DNA from: CAYQLT01 sp964418425
GTDB lineage: Bacteria; Bacillota; Limnochordia; Limnochordales; Geochordaceae
Direction: 5' to 3'
Assembly (NCBI GenBank): GCA_964418425.1
Contig: CAYQLT010000046.1
Location: 1-19,948 of the forward strand
Length of the DNA: 19,948 bases
Shown: positions 14,317-19,948 of the stretch, one piece after another
How positions within the stretch are numbered: the stretch's first letter is position 1
How the letters are laid out: each line of letters opens with the position of its first letter
Program-made: the position numbers and the translations under genes
The notes under the pieces: generated by a model
Told to the model about the DNA's origin: nothing
The model's database searches: none
What the model saw: only the letters and a program-made list of their open reading frames with translations

Positions 14317-15949
14317 CGCCGTCGACCATCGCGCTCCTCTCGTCGGCCGCTGCGGCCGTTTCTGCGTAGAAACTTCGAAAGACGGGAACAAGCCTCTGCG
14401 TCAACTCGGTGAACCGGGCGTAAAGCGCCGTATAGACCCGAGCCTCCGCCCCGGGCTCGGCCACCGAGATGGGAGCGGGAACCAGCCGGGCGATCACCTG
14501 CCGGGCCGCCGCCAGCTCGTCCGGCGCAGACCCGTGCTCCCGCAGCCTGGCCACCTCCCCCAGTACGGCAGCCCCCCGGACGGTCTCAAGGCCGGGGTTT
14601 GGAAGAGTGGCAACAGGCAGGGCCAGCACATCGGCCAAGAGCCTTCGGATGAGAGGATGTACGGCGCCGCCGCCCGCCAGCGTCGCGGTACGAGACTCCA
14701 CCCCGATTTGCCGGAGGGCGTCGGTGACGGCCCGAAGGGCCAGTGCCACCCCTTCCACGGCCGAACGGGTCAGGTGCGCCGCCCCGTGGTCGGGTGTGAG
14801 GCCAAACCACACGCCTCGGGCGGCCGGCTCCCACAGGGGGCTGCGCTCGCCGGAGAGATACGGCAAGAACATAAGGCCGTCGCACCCGGCGGGCAGCGCA
14901 CCCGCCTGCTCCATGGGAAGCGGGGCGCCCAGGACGCTGGCCTCAAGCCACCTGAGCACCCCTGCTCCGTTGGCGGTCGCCCCGGTGACGGCCCACGCCG
15001 CAGCCCGGCCGCCGGCGCTCAGGAAGGGGTAGAGCGTGCTTCGGGGCGGGCCCGAAGGTGCCGGATCCCGAAGGGGCTGCGCGGTGACGGCCCGCACCAC
15101 GCCGCTTGTGCCCAGGCTCAGGGTGAGCTGGCCGCCCTCCACGCATCCCGTGCCCAGGCTCTGCGTCACCCCGTCCCCGGCCCCCACCACCACCGGAAGG
15201 CCCGGCGGCAACCCCGTTTCCACCGAAAGGCGGGGGGCCAGCCGTCCGACCACGTCCGAGGCCGCCCGGATGGGGGGTAGCCACCCAAGCTCCACCCCGA
15301 CTGCCGCGCACAGCCCGGGGTCCCATGCCTGCATCCTCGTGTCAAACAGCCCGGTGGCACCTGCACAGGAGGGATCCGTGGCGATCTCGCCGGTGAGACG
15401 GCGCAGCAACTCGTCTCGGGGTGAGAGAACCCATCGCACCGCCCTGAGCGCCTCCCGTAACGGCCGCGGGTCCACGCCCGGCATCCGGCCACCCGCCGCC
15501 TCCTGAAGCCACAGGAGCTTGACGGCCGGGTAGGCGGCCGAGGGCGGGCATCCTGTAACCGCATAGAAGCCAGGTGCCTTCGAGCAAAGGGCCGCAACCT
15601 GAGGTTGCGCTCGCCGGTCGTGCCAGGGGATGGCCGCATACAAAGGTTCGCCGCCCCGCCCCACCAGCACCAGCCCGGCCATCTGACCGGTCAGCGTGAG
15701 CGACACGAACGCAAAGCGCCCCGGGCCTGCCCGCAGGGCCGCGACGACCTGCTGCAGCGCACAGACGGCTGCCCGCTCCCACAGGGCCGGATCCTGCTCC
15801 GCCCAGCCCGGCCGTGGCGAGCGGGTGGGATATTCGTGCCGGGCCGAGGCCAGCAGTTGCCCTGCGGATCCGAAGGCGGCCGACCGGCAGCCGCTCGTTC
15901 CCAGGTCCAGGGCCAGGAGGACCTCCGTGGCGGCTACTGCTTGACCCAC
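14261..15949 (-). CDS. FGGY-family sugar-type kinase (xylulokinase-like)
   Basis: ATP-dependent small-molecule kinase, 562 residues, of the FGGY family closest in motifs to xylulokinase. Seen: the phosphate loop ALDLGTSGCRSAAF (13-26), PGWAEQDPALWERA (47-60), TGQMAGLVLV (87-96), PWHDRRA (108-114), the catalytic Asp259 in VVVGAGDGVTQSLGTG, LSLGTSG (277-283), FLPYLSGERSPLW (361-373) and the adenine-side LAGGGAVHPLIRRLLADVL (424-442). Xylulokinases usually have GQMHG; here it is GQMAG, so the substrate is probably not xylulose. The C-terminus has a 35-residue extension that overlaps the next gene. The GTG at 15949 overlaps the DUF4392 stop by 16 nt and gives a normal N-terminus; an in-frame start at 16078 would add junk-like sequence. 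With its neighbours it suggests that a phosphorylated polyhydroxy or amino-sugar acid is an intermediate. Confidence 0.88.
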   Translation of the reverse strand: MGQAVAATEVLLALDLGTSGCRSAAFGSAGQLLASARHEYPTRSPRPGWAEQDPALWERAAVCALQQVVAALRAGPGRFAFVSLTLTGQMAGLVLVGRGGEPLYAAIPWHDRRAQPQVAALCSKAPGFYAVTGCPPSAAYPAVKLLWLQEAAGGRMPGVDPRPLREALRAVRWVLSPRDELLRRLTGEIATDPSCAGATGLFDTRMQAWDPGLCAAVGVELGWLPPIRAASDVVGRLAPRLSVETGLPPGLPVVVGAGDGVTQSLGTGCVEGGQLTLSLGTSGVVRAVTAQPLRDPAPSGPPRSTLYPFLSAGGRAAAWAVTGATANGAGVLRWLEASVLGAPLPMEQAGALPAGCDGLMFLPYLSGERSPLWEPAARGVWFGLTPDHGAAHLTRSAVEGVALALRAVTDALRQIGVESRTATLAGGGAVHPLIRRLLADVLALPVATLPNPGLETVRGAAVLGEVARLREHGSAPDELAAARQVIARLVPAPISVAEPGAEARVYTALYARFTELTQRLVPVFRSFYAETAAAADERSAMVDGDGDDTAGGSHCPNSAPSL

Positions 15950-17070
15950 CCCTTCAGCGCCTGGCGAACCGAGAAGCGCATGATCTCCCACAGCGCGCGG
16001 TTGATGCAAACCGGAGTTCCGTCCGAGAGCGGGTCGGGCCGGGCGCTGAGGCCGTCCACGGCGCCGGCGTCCGCGCACCGCTCGATGACCCTTCCCACAT
16101 CGATGGCGTCCAACACGTCGGGCCGCCCGGCCCGGGCCGCGAGGGCGGCCGCCAGGGCGAAGGCACCGAGGTTGGAGACGCTGGCGGCCACCACCAGGTC
16201 CACCGGGGTGCGAGCTGCCAGAAGCTCCCCCTGCGGCACGACCCGGGCGACCGTCTCGCTGATGTTGCCCATCCCAAGCTCGTTGCCCCCGTCCCCGATG
16301 CCCACCGTCAGCACCCCCCGCCGCCGGGCCGCCATGAAGAGCCTATCCGCGTCCGCCACCAGGTTCGAGGGTACCTCCCGCCCCGAGACGTTGTGATAGC
16401 GCCCGTCGACACCCCTGCCAGGCATCTCTATGGCGATGGCCACGGCAGGCTGCAGCGTGTCCAGCAGCCGTTCCGCCTGGGCTGTGGCCGCCTGCGGATC
16501 CGAGGGGAAGGGCACCACGGCGGCCACGGAGGCGGTCGGCGGCCCGGGCTTGGAGGCCAGGGCCTGTTCGAGAGAACCCAGGATGAGCCCGCAAGCCCGC
16601 AGGGAGACCTGGGCGTAGGGAATCAGCCGCCCCTCGGTCACCACCACGGGGACGGCCCCCCAGGCCTCCTCCAGCACCCGTGCCAGAACGGCCGCTCCCA
16701 CCGGCCCGTCGGTCTCCGTCAAGCCCTCGAACAGCCAGGAGCGAGACGGAAAGCCCGTGGCCAGGACCACCCGCGCTCCGTATCCGGCTCCCAGCAGGCG
16801 GGCGGCAACCGCCTGGGACACAAGACCCAGCAGGGAGGCTCCCTGCGACGTGGCGCCCAGCACCGACGCCGCATGCTGAGCGGCCGCCTCGAAGAGGGGT
16901 TCGATGACGCCACGGGCGGTCAGGTCGGCAGCCACCAGGTGATCCAGCGCCCGATAGGCCGCCACCGAGAGCTCCCTCCCCGCCCCCACCGCAGACCCGC
17001 CGACGGCATGGGCCGAAACGCCCCCAGCCCACGGGGCCTGCGGCTTGCTGGCTCCATCCACCTGTTGCAT
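15934..17070 (-). CDS. DUF4392 / D-glutamate cyclase-like protein
   Basis: A 378-residue protein of the DUF4392 family. In mammals this domain forms the C-terminal half of the mitochondrial enzyme that cyclises D-glutamate to 5-oxo-D-proline; bacterial roles are less clear. Diagnostic blocks are TGFPSRSWLFEGLTETDGPV (105-124), IEMPGRGVDGRYHNVSGREV (214-233), GIGDGGNELGMGNISE (257-272), VVAASVSNLGAFALAAAL (293-310) and DGLSARPDPLSDG (339-351). The family seems full length. The ATG at 17070 is chosen for its ideal GGAGG 7 nt upstream; an upstream ATG at 17085 is less well placed. It follows the permease gene by 34 nt and overlaps the kinase by 16 nt, so it belongs to the same operon. D-glutamate could come from imported wall peptides, but another cyclisation substrate is equally possible. 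Confidence 0.88.
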   Translation of the reverse strand: MQQVDGASKPQAPWAGGVSAHAVGGSAVGAGRELSVAAYRALDHLVAADLTARGVIEPLFEAAAQHAASVLGATSQGASLLGLVSQAVAARLLGAGYGARVVLATGFPSRSWLFEGLTETDGPVGAAVLARVLEEAWGAVPVVVTEGRLIPYAQVSLRACGLILGSLEQALASKPGPPTASVAAVVPFPSDPQAATAQAERLLDTLQPAVAIAIEMPGRGVDGRYHNVSGREVPSNLVADADRLFMAARRRGVLTVGIGDGGNELGMGNISETVARVVPQGELLAARTPVDLVVAASVSNLGAFALAAALAARAGRPDVLDAIDVGRVIERCADAGAVDGLSARPDPLSDGTPVCINRALWEIMRFSVRQALKGWVKQ

Positions 17071-17104
17071 GGCATATCCTCCCATCCCGGCCCCCGCACT
17101 CCCC

Positions 17105-18016
17105 TTATACGACCCGCCCCCTGGAGAGCGCAGGATCCAGCCGGTCCCGCAGCGCGTCACCCGCGATGTTAAGGCCGAACACCAGGCAGGCGATGGCGAG
17201 GCCGGGGAAGACCATCATATGGGGCGCCAGATGGGCGAACCCCCTGGCCTGGCTCAGCATGGTTCCCCACTCCGGGGTGGGGGGCTGAACCCCGAGGCCG
17301 AGAAACCCCAGGGCCGCTGACAGCAACACCGCCTGGCTGAGTTCCAGCGTCGCCTGAACGATGAGGGCGGGCGCCACGTTGGGAAGAAGGTAACGCAGCA
17401 CCATGCGTGCATCGGAAGCGCCCACGGCGCGGCCCGCCTCAAAGTATTCCATCCCCTTCACCCTCAGGGCGGCCGCCCGGGCAATGCGGGCGGGTCCCGG
17501 CAAAGCTGCCGTGGCGATGGCCACCATGAGGCTGGTCGGGCCCACCCCCAGGATGGTGACGATGGCGATGGCCAGCACTACCGAGGGAAACGTGAGTACA
17601 AGCTCCGCCAGCCCCATCAGCACCGTCTCCGCCCGGCCACCCAGGTAGGCGGAGGTCAGGCCCAACGTCACCCCCACCGCCGAGCCCATGGCGACGCCCG
17701 CCAGGGGAATCAGGGTGGTGGGGCGCACCCCGTACAGAATCCGGCTCAGCACATCCCGGCCCAGCTCGTCGGTGCCCAGCCAGTGAACGGCGGATGGGGG
17801 CTGAAGCGCCCGGGCGAGATCCTGGTGATCCGCCTCGTAGGGAGCGAGGAAGGGTGCGAAGAGGCCCAAAGCGCCGATGCTCAGGATCAGCGCCAGGCCC
17901 ACCCGAGCCCGCCAGTCCCGGCGAGGCACACCGCTGCCCACCCCGGCAGAAGCCCCACGGCCGAAAGCCCGCGGTCTCCATCCCTTCTTCGCAGCCGCAC
18001 TTGCAGCCTGACCCAT
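17105..18016 (-). CDS. dppC: Peptide/nickel-type ABC transporter permease (DppC-like)
   Basis: Second membrane subunit of a Dpp/Opp-type importer, 303 residues. After a basic N-terminal tail it has a first membrane span (about 39-58), the family block HWLGTDELGRDVLSRILYG (78-96), a cluster of five more spans and the cytoplasmic EAA loop YFEAGRAVGASDARMVLRYL (191-210), which docks the ATPase. LGFLGLGVQPPTPEWGTML (236-254) is a hallmark of DppC and related proteins. The ATG at 18016 lies 7 nt after the dppB stop. The N-terminal 35 residues are somewhat longer and more basic than usual. No ATPase gene follows; instead a metabolic gene does. The substrate may be peptides, but this family also moves oligosaccharides, nickel chelates and other compounds. 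Confidence 0.93.
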   Translation of the reverse strand: MGQAASAAAKKGWRPRAFGRGASAGVGSGVPRRDWRARVGLALILSIGALGLFAPFLAPYEADHQDLARALQPPSAVHWLGTDELGRDVLSRILYGVRPTTLIPLAGVAMGSAVGVTLGLTSAYLGGRAETVLMGLAELVLTFPSVVLAIAIVTILGVGPTSLMVAIATAALPGPARIARAAALRVKGMEYFEAGRAVGASDARMVLRYLLPNVAPALIVQATLELSQAVLLSAALGFLGLGVQPPTPEWGTMLSQARGFAHLAPHMMVFPGLAIACLVFGLNIAGDALRDRLDPALSRGRVV

Positions 18017-18023
18017 CGTAGGT

Positions 18024-18944
18024 TCACCGGTACTGGATCCTCGGATCGAGGCGGGCGTACGCGAGGTCCACCAGGAGGTTGATGGCCAGAAACGTTCCCA
18101 CGTAAAGGATGGTGAGAGACTGCACGGTCGCGTAATCCCTGGCCCCCGCCGCGGTGATCAAAAGAAAGCCGATGCCTTGGTAGGCGAACAGACTCTCCAC
18201 CACCACGGACCCGCCGAGCAAGTAACCGACTTGCAGCCCCAGCAGTGTCACGACGGGAATCAAGGAGTTTCGCAGCGCGTGCTTGAAGATGACCGTGCCG
18301 GGCCCCAGACCCTTGGCCACCGCCGTTCGGACGTACTCCTGGCTGAGCACCTCGAGCAGCGCCGAGCGCGCGGTGCGGGCGAACAGGGCAACCAGCCGCG
18401 CCGCCACCGCCGTCGCCGGAAGAACCAACGACGCCGGCGCATCCGAACCCCCGGCCGGAAGCCACTGCCATCGGATGGCAAAGACGGTCATCAGGAGCAG
18501 CCCCAGCCAGAAGTTAGGGATGCTGAGCAGTGCCACGCTCGCCGCCGAGGCCAGCCGGTCGACCAGCGAGCCGGGCCAGACCGCGGATGCCACCCCCGCC
18601 GGGATGCCCAAACCCAGGGCCAGACACAGCGCCGCTCCCGCCAGGGCCAGGGTCGGCGGGAGGCTCTTGGCGATGGCTGCGGCGACATCGTCGCCGTACA
18701 GGATCGAGCGACCCAGGTCCAGGCGCACAAGGCCCCGCAGGTAGGCGAAATACTGCACGACGAGCGGCCGGTCCAGCCCCATCTCGCTTCGGATTCGCTC
18801 CACGGCCTCCTCCGAGGCCCCCAGTCCGGCCACCAGGCGGGCCGGATCCCCCGGGGCCAGCCGGAACAAGAAGAAGACCGCCGTCAGCACCAGCGCCAGC
18901 ACGCCTGCCGCCTGAAGAACACGCCTCAGCACGAACCGACCCAT
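18024..18944 (-). CDS. dppB: Peptide/nickel-type ABC transporter permease (DppB-like)
   Basis: First membrane subunit of the Dpp/Opp-type importer, 306 residues. The N-terminal block FVLRRVLQAAGVLALVLTAV with FLFRLAPGDPARL (4-37), LGLDRP-like EMGLDRPLVVQYFAYLRGLV (54-73) and DLGRSILYGDDV (76-87) is typical of DppB. The EAA loop is EYVRTAVAKGLGPGTVIFKH (203-222) followed by ALRNSLIPVVTLLG, and VVVESLFAYQGIGFLL (247-262) closes the family signature. Six spans are expected. The ATG at 18944 follows GAGGAG closely and matches the family start. An in-frame start at 19196 would add 84 Cys/Pro/Arg-rich residues overlapping the upstream gene and is rejected. The gene begins 187 nt after the binding-protein gene and sits 7 nt before dppC. 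Confidence 0.94.
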   Translation of the reverse strand: MGRFVLRRVLQAAGVLALVLTAVFFLFRLAPGDPARLVAGLGASEEAVERIRSEMGLDRPLVVQYFAYLRGLVRLDLGRSILYGDDVAAAIAKSLPPTLALAGAALCLALGLGIPAGVASAVWPGSLVDRLASAASVALLSIPNFWLGLLLMTVFAIRWQWLPAGGSDAPASLVLPATAVAARLVALFARTARSALLEVLSQEYVRTAVAKGLGPGTVIFKHALRNSLIPVVTLLGLQVGYLLGGSVVVESLFAYQGIGFLLITAAGARDYATVQSLTILYVGTFLAINLLVDLAYARLDPRIQYR

Positions 18945-19002
18945 GGTCTCCTCGCGCCTCGACCCTTCCGTGGCTGAGCCGCCGGTCGCCGCCCGGCGAG
19001 GC

Positions 19003-19112
19003 GGGGCCCGGCGTGCCCCCGGCCCGTGGTGCGACGCAGCATCCGGCAGGCAAGGCCGGGCGGCAGCCGGGCAAGCGAGGCGTGGCGGCACCCTGCCCGG
19101 CGAGCCCGGGCA
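19003..19112 (-). other. GC-rich stem-loops between the binding-protein and permease genes
   Basis: The 187-nt gap (18945-19131) holds no gene but two clear inverted repeats: TGCCCG/CGGGCA around a 7-nt loop (19094-19112), just after the binding-protein stop, and GGGGC/GCCCC around a 7-nt loop (19003-19019). Neither has a T-run. Such structures after a binding-protein gene often stabilise its mRNA or cause partial termination, so the binding protein is made in excess of the permeases. That role is inferred. Confidence 0.4.
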
Positions 19113-19131
19113 CCGCGACGCCTCTACCGCC

Positions 19132-19948
19132 TCACCGGGTAGCCGCGCGCAGGTTCGTGAACAGTGTCGGCAGCAGCACGACCCCCCTGACGTCACTGCG
19201 CATGGCCGTGATGCGGCGCTCCGCGTACAACCAGATGTACGGGTTGTCCTCCATCAGCGCCCTTTGCACCTCGGCCAGGACCGAAGCCCTCGCCTGGGGG
19301 TCGATGGTGCGGTCCGCCTCGGCCAGAAGCTCGTCGACCCGGGCGCTGCGGTAGCGCCCGATGTTCCACACCTGAGGGACCCCCTGGTCGTCCGGGTTGG
19401 ATTTAAAGAGCGAGGCGAGGGTGTAGCCCCCGTCCCCGTTGGAAGGATTGAATGCCCAGATGAACAGGTCGAACTTGACGTCTTTCGCGGGCACCTTGAG
19501 GTAGTCCCAGTAGCCGGCACGGTCCACCTTCAACACCCGCACATCCACGCCCACGGCCCGCAGCTGATTGGCCACGGCCTGGACGACCTGGATGTCGTTG
19601 GGATACGCTCCCTCGGCCGTGATCAGCGTGAGGGAGAGAGGCTTTCCCTGCTTTTCCAGCACGCCGGAGGGGCCCCGTACCCAGCCGGCCCCGGCCAGGA
19701 GTTCACGGGCTCGCTGCGGGTCGTAAGGGTGAGGGCCGACGGGAAAGTGGCCGGTCGCATGGGGGGCCACCGGCGAGTCCAGCACCTCGGCCTGGTTGAG
19801 GAAAATGGCGCGCACGATGCCGGCCTTGTCCACCGCGTGGTTCAAGGCCAGCCGCACCGCCGGATCCTGGAGCGCGGGGTTGAGGAAGCTCATCCCGATC
19901 CCCACGGTTCGCAGAGTGGGCCGGGAGAGCAGGGTGACGCCGGGGGCC
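19132..19948 (-). CDS. Family-5 solute-binding protein of a peptide-type ABC transporter (C-terminal part)
   Basis: The last 271 or so residues of an extracytoplasmic binding protein (SBP_bac_5, DppA/OppA type). The N-terminus, with any signal peptide or lipobox, lies beyond the right edge. Seen: RTVGIGMSFLNPALQDPAVR followed by LALNHAVDK, the typical family region where the loaded protein lists residues around LNHAVDK, then YDPQRARELLAGAGW, LSLTLITAEGAYPND, VVQAVANQLRAVGVDVRVLK, FDLFIWAFNPSNGDGG and NPYIWLYAERRITAMRSDV. These are standard for the class. It opens the operon seen here with dppB and dppC. The ligand cannot be told from sequence. The frame is open to the window edge, so 19948 is not the true start. 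Confidence 0.92.
   Translation of the reverse strand, partial: APGVTLLSRPTLRTVGIGMSFLNPALQDPAVRLALNHAVDKAGIVRAIFLNQAEVLDSPVAPHATGHFPVGPHPYDPQRARELLAGAGWVRGPSGVLEKQGKPLSLTLITAEGAYPNDIQVVQAVANQLRAVGVDVRVLKVDRAGYWDYLKVPAKDVKFDLFIWAFNPSNGDGGYTLASLFKSNPDDQGVPQVWNIGRYRSARVDELLAEADRTIDPQARASVLAEVQRALMEDNPYIWLYAERRITAMRSDVRGVVLLPTLFTNLRAATR

Noticed and set aside
18945..19196. Extended N-terminus for the DppB-like permease from 19196
   Set aside because: The added 84 residues are Cys/Arg/Pro-rich, overlap the binding-protein gene, and the ATG at 18944 has a binding site and the family start.
1..19948. CRISPR arrays, tRNA or rRNA genes, insertion sequences
   Set aside because: No regular repeat-spacer pattern, no tRNA or rRNA core sequence and no transposase-like protein was seen; the only repeats are the linker units and short hairpins.

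Overview
This window is very GC-rich (estimated by eye, around 70% or more). Every convincing intact gene lies on the minus strand, so transcription runs from high to low coordinates. Many starts are GTG and many genes overlap. Gene content and style suggest a high-GC bacterium, perhaps a deep-branching Bacillota lineage of the Limnochordia, Thermaerobacter or Symbiobacterium type. That placement is a weak inference, because nothing here is a taxonomic marker.

Right part (about 13,144-19,948): an incomplete operon entering from the right edge. In transcription order it holds the C-terminal part of a family-5 peptide-binding protein, two Dpp/Opp-type permeases, a DUF4392 (D-glutamate cyclase-type) protein, an FGGY sugar-type kinase and a SelA-like PLP enzyme related to D-glucosaminate-6-phosphate ammonia-lyase. 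No transporter ATPase is present in the window. The three enzymes are tightly coupled (overlaps of 16 and 56 nt) and look like a small catabolic route for an imported amino-acid-, peptide- or amino-sugar-like compound. I do not recognise this combination as a described pathway. It is the best candidate here for something new.

Middle (about 12,169-13,143): a small membrane-anchored LysM protein, then on the opposite strand a short coding-like TPR-type remnant, then a near-consensus sigma-70 promoter.

Left part (39-12,245): a cobalamin operon. The promoter (12,217-12,245) leads into a cobalamin riboswitch (12,045-12,168), then btuF-btuC-btuD (corrinoid uptake), cobO (adenosylation), cbiA (cobyrinate a,c-diamide synthesis), cobT, cobS, a cbiB-cobD fusion, cobQ and cobU. 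Together these import corrinoids, adenosylate them, amidate them, make and attach aminopropanol phosphate, activate cobinamide with GTP and join the lower ligand. Corrin-ring genes and the alpha-ribazole-phosphate phosphatase are not seen. Four junctions have a GTGA stop/start overlap, indicating strong translational coupling. An 11-bp hairpin directly before the btuF ATG can hide its ribosome-binding site and competes with an alternative pairing, which suggests a translational riboswitch. The window contains no tRNA, rRNA, CRISPR array or insertion sequence that I can see.
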